DNA of 64,000 bases from Roseibium aggregatum (lineage in GTDB: Bacteria > Pseudomonadota > Alphaproteobacteria > Rhizobiales > Stappiaceae): positions 1,860,001-1,924,000 of the forward strand of contig NZ_JAEKJZ010000001.1 in assembly GCF_017309185.1 (NCBI RefSeq). The letters run 5' to 3'. Below, piece by piece: positions 44,805 through 52,956 of this stretch. The stretch's first letter is position 1. Every line of letters starts with the position of its first letter. The notes beneath the pieces were generated by a model. That model searched no databases. It was not told the origin of the DNA and saw nothing but the letters and a program-made list of their open reading frames with translations. The position numbers and the translations under genes are program-made.

Positions 44805-45283
44805 TGCGAAGAGGCACCGGGGACATGGAATGCCTTTCGAAAACGAAATCTAGGCAGGCGAGATCCTAAAAAGACCTGGCTCATGATTGTTATATAGATC
44901 GGATCGACGTGAGGGTGAAAAGTGTTTCTGTCGCATCGCGTCAGGGCCAAATCCGATCGTCTGACCACGCTGAAAAGCTCTGCCGGCTTTTGCACTCCCT
45001 AAGTCGAACGCCTTTTGTTTTCGGATCGCCGGAAGAATAAATCGGCAGGCCGAGCGCCGAAGAGAAGTGCGCCTTAAGAGCGGCAGGCCCAGGCTTCCCC
45101 GACCAAGTATAATCGTGCGCTTCGCAAAGCGCGCTGAGAAGGATCCATTGCAACTTCATCTGAACGTCGCCCGGGAAGATCGGGCTTGGCCGTTTGCGGC
45201 TGAACATGCGTCGCAAAAGTTGCACTGACACTTCCTGATTTCAGAGCCTTTTGACCATATGAAAACGGTTTCGGATTGTTCAA
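44805..45283. other. Intergenic region with possible gene remnant
   Basis: About 480 nt between the sulfotransferase and the merR-family gene. On the minus strand an ORF at 44941-45159 (start MKLQWILLSALCEAHDYTW, 72 codons) has fair codon use but no recognisable family, so it may be a remnant or a small gene. The sequence up to 44930 is AT-rich like the sulfotransferase gene. Confidence 0.4.
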
Positions 45284-45724
45284 CTACAGATCGCCAAGTG
45301 GCATTGGCGTTTTTTGAGGCGGCGCGTGGTGTTTTCGTTTGCCGCTGATCCTGATCAGCTTCTGAAACTTCGGGCACTCCATGTGTGACGGCGCCGGGCA
45401 GTCGGCGACGTGGCGGATCATGTCGCGCAAGGCGGACAGCCGGTCGATCTGGCGGTCGAGGTCGTCTGCCTTTTCGTGAAGCGTGGCTCTGGAGAGAGCG
45501 GGGCGGCCGTCCGGGCCGAACATCGCCTTGATCTCGTCCAGCGAAAAGCCGGCTGCCTTGCCAAGCGTGATCAGCGCGAGCTGATCCAGGACCTCGGGCC
45601 CGAAGAGTCGTTTCAATCCGCGCCGGCCGACGGAGGTAACCAGGTGTTTTTCCTCGTAATGCCGGATCGCGGAAGCCGCGATGCCGGTCTGTTTCGAGAT
45701 TTCTGAAATATCCAGCAATTTCAT
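45284..45724 (-). CDS. MerR-family transcriptional regulator with CPx6CP loop
   Basis: A 146-residue MerR protein. The winged HTH covers residues 1-70 (LLDISEISKQTGIAASAIRH, with GRRGLKRLFGPEVL), followed by a dimerisation helix (about 80-105) and a loop CPAPSHMECP (C109, C117). The C-x7-C spacing, with Pro after each Cys, equals that of CueR-type metal loops; metal or thiol sensing is thus plausible but not shown. A basic, Pro-rich tail follows. It is divergent from an MFS exporter across a MerR-type promoter, so it is the likely regulator. Confidence 0.92.
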   Translation of the reverse strand: MKLLDISEISKQTGIAASAIRHYEEKHLVTSVGRRGLKRLFGPEVLDQLALITLGKAAGFSLDEIKAMFGPDGRPALSRATLHEKADDLDRQIDRLSALRDMIRHVADCPAPSHMECPKFQKLIRISGKRKHHAPPQKTPMPLGDL

Positions 45725-45727
45725 ATC

Positions 45728-45758
45728 TTGACCTCAAGTCGACTTGAATTTGTAGGCT
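45728..45758 (+). promoter_or_regulatory. MerR-type promoter/operator of the MFS exporter
   Basis: TTGACC (45728-45733) and TAGGCT (45753-45758) are separated by 19 bp, the over-long spacer typical of MerR-activated promoters. The spacer contains the perfect 14-bp palindrome TCAAGTCGACTTGA (45734-45747), similar to the CCTCAAGT half-site of SoxR-like boxes. The operator is only a few bases from the regulator start, so autoregulation is likely. Confidence 0.82.
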
Positions 45759-45793
45759 GTCGGCCATGCTTCCCGATTGCAAGGAAAAAAGAC

Positions 45794-47035
45794 ATGTCTG
45801 AACTCAAGGCGGCTGGCGAAAGGCCGTTATGGCTGGACAGTGTGGCGATTGCGCTGCTCTTGACGGCAACGCTGAAGATCATGGCCAACGCGACAATCAG
45901 CCCGGCGTTGCCAAGTCTGCAGGCCGCGTTCCCGGATAATCCCAATGCGGCTTATCTGACCCGTTTTCTGGTGTCGGCGCCGTCGCTTACGGTCGTGCTG
46001 GTCGCGCCCTTCGCGGGGCTTGCCACCGATCGTTATGGCCGTGGCCGGCTTCTGGTGGCGGGGATTGCCCTGTTCGCGGTGTCTGGAAGCGCAGGCGCCT
46101 ATCTGCCCGGTCTTTCTTCAATCCTGTTCAGCCGGTTCGCACTCGGTTTTGCGGTCGCGCTGGTCATGACCGCTCAAGTGGCTTTGGTCGGTGACTTGTT
46201 TTTCGGACCGAGACGCGGCACGTTTCTCGGCTGGCAGACCGCGGCGATCAATTTCAGCGGGTTTTTATACATCGGTGCCGCCGGTCTTTTGGCTGGCGTT
46301 TCGCCCCGGCTGCCGTTTCTGGTCTACGCGTTGCCGGTGCTCTTGCTGCCGCTGCTGGTCACATTGGTCAGGCGTGAAGACAGCAGCCCGGAGCCGATTG
46401 GGCCGGTTGCGGACGGAGCGGACACCGGGGCGGACCGGAAACGCTGGCTGGTTGCGTCCCTGGCGGTGGGCGCGCTTGCCATGGCGACCGTCATGCTGTT
46501 TTTCCTGATGCCGAGCCAGTTGCCGTTCTATTTGCATGAGAACGGCTTCGACGCCGCAAAGGGAACGGCGGCGGGGCTTGGCGCCCTGACCCTGACTGGC
46601 GGTGCCTTCGCGCTTGCCTTCAAAAGGGTCAGCGCGCGTCTGGGTGTGTTTGCCGCATACGGGCTCGGACTGGTGCTGATGTCCGCCGGTTTCCTGGTGC
46701 TGGCGATAAAGCCCGTCTGGCTATTGATTCTGCCCGGTGCGGCCCTGGTAGGCGCCGGGTACGCCTTTGTGCAGCCGGGGTTCCTGATGTTGGCGTTGCA
46801 GGTGGCTCCGCCGGAGCGCCGGGGAACCGTTTCGGGGATCGTCACGACGTCAATGTTTCTGGGGCAGGTGGTGTCGCCACTCCTGCTGACACCTGTAATC
46901 CAGAGCCTTGGGTTTGCGATGGTCTACAGGGCGGCTGCGGTTACCCTGACGCTTTTCGCGGCCGGTTGCTTCGTTCCCGTTCTCCTGCGCCGGATCCGGC
47001 AAAAGGAAACAGCCGAACGGGGGATGGAGGTCTGA
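45794..47035 (+). CDS. MFS exporter, target of the divergent MerR regulator
   Basis: A 413-residue 12-helix major-facilitator protein. Helix 1-2 regions read ATLKIMANATISPALPSLQA, and motif A is GLATDRYGRGRLLVAG. The fourth helix region is RFALGFAVALVMTAQVALVG. It resembles drug:H+ antiporters. The ATG at 45794 is chosen for AAGGAAAAAAG upstream; the in-frame start at 45728 would lie inside the promoter. The MerR-type promoter upstream predicts induction by a compound or metal it exports. Confidence 0.9.
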   Translation: MSELKAAGERPLWLDSVAIALLLTATLKIMANATISPALPSLQAAFPDNPNAAYLTRFLVSAPSLTVVLVAPFAGLATDRYGRGRLLVAGIALFAVSGSAGAYLPGLSSILFSRFALGFAVALVMTAQVALVGDLFFGPRRGTFLGWQTAAINFSGFLYIGAAGLLAGVSPRLPFLVYALPVLLLPLLVTLVRREDSSPEPIGPVADGADTGADRKRWLVASLAVGALAMATVMLFFLMPSQLPFYLHENGFDAAKGTAAGLGALTLTGGAFALAFKRVSARLGVFAAYGLGLVLMSAGFLVLAIKPVWLLILPGAALVGAGYAFVQPGFLMLALQVAPPERRGTVSGIVTTSMFLGQVVSPLLLTPVIQSLGFAMVYRAAAVTLTLFAAGCFVPVLLRRIRQKETAERGMEV

Positions 47036-47039
47036 AACT

Positions 47040-48356
47040 TCAAGCCGGAATACGGCTCTTTTGCCTCTTTCCGGCGACATAGGTTTCGACCACCGCCCGG
47101 TCGTCGCCGAGCGTCTGGAGCACGAAGAGTTCTTCCGACAGCGTTTCCGCAGTTTCCATCCTCAAGGCCATGGGCGGCGTCGCTCTTGCGTCGAGTACGA
47201 CGATATCCGCGTCGGTCCCGGGGTCCAGAGTGCCGATCTTGTGCGACAGGGACAGGGCCCGGGCGTTGCCGAGGGTCACCCAGTAGAAACTCGTCAGCGG
47301 ATGCATCCGCTGGCGCTGAAGCTGAAGGACCTTGTAGCCTTCGTCCAGAGTGCGCAGAAGCGAGTAATTGGTGCCGCCGCCGACGTCGGTCGCAATCGCC
47401 GTCCGGATCCCGGCGCCTTCGATGCCCGCCTTGTCGAACAGACCGCTCCCCAGGAACAGGTTTGACGTCGGACAGAAGACCGCGACAGCTCCGGTGTCGC
47501 GCATGACGTGAAGCTCATGGCCTGTCATGTGGATGCAATGGCCGAGCAGAGATTTGGGGCCGAGCAGCTCGAAGCTCTCGTAGACCCCCAGATAATGCGC
47601 CGAGTCAGGGTAGAGCTCCCGGGTGAAGGCGATTTCGTTCGGATTTTCGTTGATGTGCGTCTGCAGGTGGCAGTCCGGAAACTCTTTCAGAAGACTGCCG
47701 GCGGCGTCCAATTGCTCCGGCGTCGAGGTGATGGCGAAACGCGGCGTGATGGCGTAGTGCGCGCGCCCGCAGCCATGCCATTTTTCCAGCATCTTCCTGC
47801 TGTCGTCGTATGACGCTTGTGCTGTGTCACAAAGGGCTGGCGGAGCGTTGCGGTCCATCATGGTCTTGCCGCCGAGCATCAGCATGCCGCGCCTGTCGGC
47901 TTCCTCGAAATAGGCATCGACCGAGTTCACATGGCTGGAACAATAGGCAGCGGCAGTCGTCGTGCCGTGGCTCAAGAGAGCGTCGTAAAACGCGCCGGCG
48001 ATACGGTCGGCGTGGCTCTTGTCGGCAAACCGCTGCTCGGCTGGAAAGGTGTAGTCGTTCAACCAATCCAGCAACTGGTCCGCCCAGGACGCAATGACCT
48101 GCACTTGCGGAAAATGTATGTGCGTGTCGATAAATCCCGGCAGAAGCAAATGCGGCCTGTGATCTTCGACCGGGGTCTTTGCCGGAGCGGAAACGCTGAC
48201 CTCTTCGTAGCGGCCCCTGACTTCGATTCGGCCACCGGTTATGAGAAGCGCGCCGTCTTCTTCGTAATAATAGGCGCCGGTATCATCCGGACCGTTCGGA
48301 GTGTCGGAAAAGGTCAGCAGTCTGCCGCGCAGAATTTTTGTGTTCTTGTCCGCCAC
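47040..48356 (-). CDS. guaD: Guanine deaminase
   Basis: A 438-residue amidohydrolase converting guanine to xanthine and ammonia. Metal-binding and active-site blocks: LPGFIDTHIHFPQ (HxH), QTHINENPNEI, GHCIHMTGHE and TDVGGGTNYSLL (Asp). Length is that of E. coli GuaD. The start is GTG at 48356 with AAGGA about 9 nt upstream; an in-frame TTG at 48440 would add an unrelated 28 residues. It is divergent from agmatinase and converges on the MFS gene with only 4 nt between stops. Confidence 0.95.
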   Translation of the reverse strand: MADKNTKILRGRLLTFSDTPNGPDDTGAYYYEEDGALLITGGRIEVRGRYEEVSVSAPAKTPVEDHRPHLLLPGFIDTHIHFPQVQVIASWADQLLDWLNDYTFPAEQRFADKSHADRIAGAFYDALLSHGTTTAAAYCSSHVNSVDAYFEEADRRGMLMLGGKTMMDRNAPPALCDTAQASYDDSRKMLEKWHGCGRAHYAITPRFAITSTPEQLDAAGSLLKEFPDCHLQTHINENPNEIAFTRELYPDSAHYLGVYESFELLGPKSLLGHCIHMTGHELHVMRDTGAVAVFCPTSNLFLGSGLFDKAGIEGAGIRTAIATDVGGGTNYSLLRTLDEGYKVLQLQRQRMHPLTSFYWVTLGNARALSLSHKIGTLDPGTDADIVVLDARATPPMALRMETAETLSEELFVLQTLGDDRAVVETYVAGKRQKSRIPA

Positions 48357-48704
48357 AGACTGAGTTCCTTGAAGAAATGCATGACAGGCGCTGGAAACGC
48401 GCCCTGATTTTTGACCCGCGCGCGCGTTCGCGTTGGCCAACTCGGAGGATATGATAAAGGCGATCGGTGCGAACTCAAGCCACGGAAAACAATTCAGTAA
48501 GATCGTGGCCGAACCAGCGGAAGCGAGAGGGTTTTGACTGCCGGAAACGGCTCATTGGATGGGTTTCCATTCGTTGGCAGGTGTCGAAACCCGATTGACA
48601 GACGGAGTGAACCGGGGGAGGAGATGTCGAGCCCCCGTAAACGGGCTTGCTTAAAAGCTATGACGGGGTTTCAAGCCTGTCATTCGCAGTTTCGGGAAAA
48701 CACC
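48357..48704. other. Divergent intergenic region, guaD / speB
   Basis: About 350 nt with both promoters. Reading frames extend the agmatinase gene upstream to a TTG at 48534 but have no family support. A possible hairpin (AGCCCCCGT / ACGGGCT) lies around 48629-48646. I tested for guanidine or purine riboswitch motifs by eye and could not place one. Confidence 0.45.
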
Positions 48705-49673
48705 ATGTCAGTCAAATTGCCGCGTCCGACAGATAACGCCTTTCTCGGGACCTCGGTGAAAGGCGGTTCGCACGAACCGACTTACGGTGGAGCGTTGTCC
48801 TTCATGCGCCGGCGCTACAGCCGCGATCTCACGGATGTCGATCTGGCGGTCTGGGGCATTCCCTTCGACGCCGCCGTTTCCAACCGTCCGGGTGCGCGCT
48901 TCGGTCCGCAAGGAGTGCGGCGCGCCTCGGCGATTTTCGACGGCGATCCGCAGTATCCCTTTGAAATGGACCCGTTCGAGGTTTTGTCCTGCGTGGATTA
49001 TGGCGACTGTGTCTTCGATTATGGGCGCAACGGCGATATCCCCGGTCACATCGAAGAACAGGCTGCGGAAATCCTGGACAGCGGAACCCATTTGTTTTCC
49101 ATCGGGGGCGATCACTTCGTCACCTATCCGTTGCTCAAGGCACATGCGGCCAAACACGGCCCGATGGCGCTCATCCAGTTCGATGCGCATCAGGATACCT
49201 GGCCGGATCAGGGCGATCGCATAGATCACGGCACCTTCACCGGAAGGGCCGCGCGTGAAGGCCTGATAGACCCGGAGAAATCCATCCAAATCGGTATCCG
49301 GACCCATGCGCCGGAAACCTGCGGACTGGATATCGTCTTCGGATATCAGATGGACGAACTCGGACTGAACGGCGTGATCGAGCGGATAATCGAGCGCGTT
49401 GGCGATGCGCCGGCCTACATGACTTTCGATATCGACTGCCTCGACCCCGCCTTTGCACCAGGGACAGGCACACCTGTCGCCGGGGGCCTGTCTTCGCGGG
49501 AGGCACTATCCGTCCTGCGCGGTCTCGGCGCGCTCAATTTCGTCGGCGGCGATGTCGTGGAAGTGGCCCCAGCCTACGATCACGCCGACATAACCTCGAT
49601 TGCCGGCGCGAGTGTCGCGCTGACCTATATCGGGTTGCTTGCGGAGAAACGGGCCGGGAAGCACTCCTGTTAG
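48705..49673 (+). CDS. speB: Agmatinase (ureohydrolase family)
   Basis: A 322-residue Mn-dependent ureohydrolase very like E. coli SpeB, splitting agmatine into putrescine and urea. All metal-ligand motifs are present: GGDHFVTYP (D136/H137), FDAHQDTW, and FDIDCLDPAFAPGTGTP, with VGGDVVEVAPAYD after. The ATG at 48705 is chosen because it aligns with SpeB and follows GGGAAAA; upstream in-frame codons add a 57-residue non-family stretch. A related guanidinobutyrase activity cannot be excluded. Confidence 0.93.
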   Translation: MSVKLPRPTDNAFLGTSVKGGSHEPTYGGALSFMRRRYSRDLTDVDLAVWGIPFDAAVSNRPGARFGPQGVRRASAIFDGDPQYPFEMDPFEVLSCVDYGDCVFDYGRNGDIPGHIEEQAAEILDSGTHLFSIGGDHFVTYPLLKAHAAKHGPMALIQFDAHQDTWPDQGDRIDHGTFTGRAAREGLIDPEKSIQIGIRTHAPETCGLDIVFGYQMDELGLNGVIERIIERVGDAPAYMTFDIDCLDPAFAPGTGTPVAGGLSSREALSVLRGLGALNFVGGDVVEVAPAYDHADITSIAGASVALTYIGLLAEKRAGKHSC

Positions 49674-49685
49674 GAGGATCGGTCC

Positions 49686-50285
49686 CTAAGTCGTCGCTTT
49701 TTGAGAGCGACGATTGTCGTTGTCCGGAACGGATGCCCAAAAACGGTAGAGCGGCGCTTTGTTTTTCATTTCCCGGTAGAGCCGGATCTGCTTTTCAATA
49801 CAGACGAATTGCGCGGAATGGGCAACCAGAAGACCGGTTGCGGTCAAAAGCGCGGACATGGAATATCCGCCGAGCAGCGCTGCCAGGGCGCCGCTCCAGA
49901 ATACCGGGTAAAGGAGAGTGATGCCGGTGTAAAGCTCCGGCGGGATTGGAACAATAAAGCGGTTCAGCCAGATGCGTTCTCCGTAGCCGGCTTGAGACAG
50001 CCAGCCGTCTCCCGATTTCCGACCCGGGTATGTCTTTTGAACCGCGATCAGCCCCACCGCCACAGCGGCCGTAAGCGCAAGCGCTCCAGAAAGCCCCAGC
50101 CACATTTGCAGCCAGAGCAGTGCGGTGAGTAGGCCTGGCGCAAGGAACTTGAGACAAATAGAAACCGGCGTGGCCGGCCGGCCGGATCGTCCGCTCAAGG
50201 GCAGACTGGAAAGGACCGCCACGCGGTCGCTGTCAGGCAGACCTTGACTGAAACGGGGGGAAAGAAGACGCCGCGGGTTTTGCAT
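49686..50285 (-). CDS. Small membrane protein of unknown function (possible DUF6653-like)
   Basis: A 199-residue protein with about four hydrophobic helices: LKFLAPGLLTALLWLQMWLG, ALALTAAVAVGLIAV, ELYTGITLLYPVFWSGALAA, and SMSALLTATGLLVAHSAQFV. The pattern of a first helix pair, a polar WLSQAGYGERIWLNR loop and a second pair resembles DUF6653, an assignment I make only tentatively. The N-terminal 40 residues are polar and may not be translated. The stop is close to the agmatinase stop (convergent). Confidence 0.65.
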   Translation of the reverse strand: MQNPRRLLSPRFSQGLPDSDRVAVLSSLPLSGRSGRPATPVSICLKFLAPGLLTALLWLQMWLGLSGALALTAAVAVGLIAVQKTYPGRKSGDGWLSQAGYGERIWLNRFIVPIPPELYTGITLLYPVFWSGALAALLGGYSMSALLTATGLLVAHSAQFVCIEKQIRLYREMKNKAPLYRFWASVPDNDNRRSQKATT

Positions 50286-50586
50286 GCTTGGCTACTTGTC
50301 AAAAAGGATCGCGGGATCATAGCTGCGGTTGATGCAGTCTGGCAAACATCTTGTTGGCAAAGAAACCTGGCTCAACGGAAGGGCTGGGATGCCGCCAAAG
50401 GCAAAAAACACTTCCTGTCGATATTTTCCGGAAAGTCTATCGCATTGGCATTTGAACTAAAAACTTAGATTTAAAAAAAACTTTTGAATAGCAGCGAATT
50501 TGGCATCGTGTTCAAGGTTTTTTAGCTTGAATTTATGCGGTGTGAAAGTTTCAATCACTTAATAAAAATATGAATCGGACAATGGA
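50286..50586. other. Intergenic region upstream of the PAS-GAF-GGDEF-EAL gene
   Basis: About 300 nt; positions 50460-50580 are AT-rich with runs of A (TTAGATTTAAAAAAAAC) and probably hold the downstream gene's promoter. No operator recognised. Confidence 0.45.
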
Positions 50587-52920
50587 ATGGCTTCGGAGTG
50601 GAGCGGTGACGACGGAAACTCTTTCAAAATCGACAATGAGCCGTCCCTGGCAACCGAGCTTTCGCGTCTGAACCACGTGGCGAAACTGGGGGGAGCCGAC
50701 GAACTGATCCTCGGCTTTGACTGGCTCAAGACCCTCGTTAATCAGGTTTCCGACTACATCTTCGTGAAAGATCGGAATTGCCGCTTTGTCATGGCCAACG
50801 ATCAGGTCGCGCTGGACATCGGCTACGAAGACAGCTCGCAGCTTATCGGAAAGTCGGATCTTGAGCTGCATCCTGCCGAGACGGGCACTGTGTATTTTTC
50901 CACCGAACGGGAAATCATGGTGTCCAAGTCGCCGAAGGTCGATTTTGAAGAGCTGATGATTTTGCCGGACGGAAAACGGAAATGGTTTTCCTCCTCGAAA
51001 TTTCCGGTGACGAACGCGCAGGGCGAAGTTGTCGGAATCATGGGCATCTGCCGGGACATCACTCAGCGCAAGAAAGCCGAACTGCTTTTGCAGGGACAAA
51101 ACAAGGTTCTGCAGGAAATCGCCAACGGTCAGCCGCTTCAAACGGTGCTCGAGACACTTGTCCTGACCATCGAAGCACAACTCGACGGAATAGTGGGCTC
51201 CGTCATGCTGGCTGACGAGACCGGCAAATGGCTCGTGGCGGGCCCGGCACCGAACCTGCCGAAGGAATTCTGGGCTGACCTGGATGGAATTCCGATCGGT
51301 CCGCGGTCCGGTTCCTGCGGCGCAGCCGCCCATAGACGCGAAACCGTAATTGTCGAGAACATCCAGGACGACGAGCTTTGCTCCGGCTACTCCGAGCAAA
51401 TCAGAAACCTGGAGTTTCGGTCCTGCTGGTCGATCCCGATTCTCGGAAAGGACATGAACGTCCTGGGGACGTTTGGTCTTTATTCTCGGGAAAACCGAAG
51501 TCCGACGGAGCACGAGTACAAGATCGCCGGAGAAACCGCGCATCTGGCGTCGATCGCGGTTGAGCGGGATCGTGCGGAAGGAAGAATTCGCTTTCTCGCC
51601 CATCACGATGCATTGACGGGACTGCCGAACAGGCTGGAGTTCAACAGCCGACTGGAAAGGAAGATCGCGGCGAGCCGGCTGACAGGTGAACCGGTGGCGG
51701 TGGTTTTTGTCGATCTGGACAATTTCAAGACGGTCAACGACAGCTTCGGACATTCGGTTGGCGACGAGGTCTTGAAGATTATCGCGGAACGGATTGCCTC
51801 TTCGGGAGACGAGGCCTGTCAGGCCATCCGCTTCGGTGGCGACGAATTTGTCCTGCTTGTCGAAGGTCACGGCGCCGTCAAGACCAGGCTGAAGACGTTT
51901 CTTGCGCGGTTGCGGGATGACATCACTCAGACCCTTCATCTGGAAGATCTGTCCTTTCACGTGACATGCAGTCTCGGGGCGGCCTGTTTTCCCGAGGATG
52001 CCAAGGACGCCGCCGAGCTTCTCCAGAACGCCGACAAGGCAATGTTCGAGGCAAAGGCATCTGGCAGGGACGAGATCAGGATTCATCAGCATTCGAGCCC
52101 CGGAAGGTCGCTGAACAAACTGACGCTTCTTGAGGAAATGCGGAGCGGTATAGCCCGGCAGGAATTCTTTCTGGAGTATCAGCCTCAATACGATCTCATG
52201 TCCGGAACAATTGTCGGCGCCGAGGCTTTGGTGCGATGGCAACACCCGGCGCTGGGGCGTCTGATGCCGGGCGATTTCATCGGGCTTGCCGAGGAAAGCG
52301 GTCTGATCGTTCCCTTGGGCCGCTGGGTGTTGAACGAAGCCTGCCGGCAGAACAAGATGTGGCAGGAGAGAGGCCTTGAGCCGATTACGGTTGGAGTGAA
52401 TGTATCTCCGCGCCAGTTCAGGGACGCGGGGCTCGTCACCGACGTTTGCGAAGCGATGGAGACGTCCGGCCTTCCGGCGAAATACCTGGAACTGGAAGTC
52501 ACCGAAACGCTGCTGATCCAGAATGCCGACCAGGCGGTCCGTCTGATGGACGACTTCCGCAGAATAGGCTTGAAACTTGCGATCGACGATTTCGGCACCG
52601 GCTATTCAAGCCTGGCGGCCCTGAAGAGCTTTCCTCTGACCCGGCTCAAGATCGATCAGAGTTTCATCCGGGACCTGGACAACACCGACAGCGACCGCTG
52701 CATTGCGCGCGCGATCATATCCCTCGGACGGGAACTTGGTCTGAATGTCGTTGCCGAAGGCGTGGAAACCGCGAAACAGCAGGCGTTTCTGGCAAGCTGC
52801 AAATGTGAAACCGTTCAGGGGTTCCACTTCGGCCGTCCCATGAGCGCGGACAGGCTCGGCAAGTTGCTTGCCATGACCCTGACGCGCATAGATGTTCCCA
52901 TCGAGCGGGCCTATATCTGA
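50587..52920 (+). CDS. PAS-GAF-GGDEF-EAL cyclic-di-GMP protein, soluble
   Basis: A 777-residue cytoplasmic signalling protein with no membrane helix. A PAS domain spans about 47-165 (QVSDYIFVKDRNCRFVMAND with a PAC-like ITQRKKAELL end), a GAF domain about 190-345 (GLYSRENRSPTEHEY), a GGDEF domain about 350-510 with RFGGDEFVLLVEG intact (417-421), and an EAL domain about 525-770 with GAEALVRWQH (EAL at 546-548), DDFGTGYSSLAAL and KIDQSFIRDL intact. It can therefore in principle both make and degrade cyclic-di-GMP. Convergent with phaC. Confidence 0.94.
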   Translation: MASEWSGDDGNSFKIDNEPSLATELSRLNHVAKLGGADELILGFDWLKTLVNQVSDYIFVKDRNCRFVMANDQVALDIGYEDSSQLIGKSDLELHPAETGTVYFSTEREIMVSKSPKVDFEELMILPDGKRKWFSSSKFPVTNAQGEVVGIMGICRDITQRKKAELLLQGQNKVLQEIANGQPLQTVLETLVLTIEAQLDGIVGSVMLADETGKWLVAGPAPNLPKEFWADLDGIPIGPRSGSCGAAAHRRETVIVENIQDDELCSGYSEQIRNLEFRSCWSIPILGKDMNVLGTFGLYSRENRSPTEHEYKIAGETAHLASIAVERDRAEGRIRFLAHHDALTGLPNRLEFNSRLERKIAASRLTGEPVAVVFVDLDNFKTVNDSFGHSVGDEVLKIIAERIASSGDEACQAIRFGGDEFVLLVEGHGAVKTRLKTFLARLRDDITQTLHLEDLSFHVTCSLGAACFPEDAKDAAELLQNADKAMFEAKASGRDEIRIHQHSSPGRSLNKLTLLEEMRSGIARQEFFLEYQPQYDLMSGTIVGAEALVRWQHPALGRLMPGDFIGLAEESGLIVPLGRWVLNEACRQNKMWQERGLEPITVGVNVSPRQFRDAGLVTDVCEAMETSGLPAKYLELEVTETLLIQNADQAVRLMDDFRRIGLKLAIDDFGTGYSSLAALKSFPLTRLKIDQSFIRDLDNTDSDRCIARAIISLGRELGLNVVAEGVETAKQQAFLASCKCETVQGFHFGRPMSADRLGKLLAMTLTRIDVPIERAYI

Positions 52921-52956
52921 TTGTCGGCCGGCCCCGCCGGCTCCTGGGTCCGTGCC

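Noticed and set aside
45728..45758. SoxR box controlling the MFS gene
   Set aside because: The palindrome resembles a SoxR site, but the divergent regulator lacks the SoxR [2Fe-2S] Cys cluster; it has a CueR-spaced Cys pair instead.
48534..48704. N-terminal extension of agmatinase from an upstream TTG
   Set aside because: The 57 added residues have no match to the SpeB pattern, and the ATG at 48705 aligns with E. coli SpeB.
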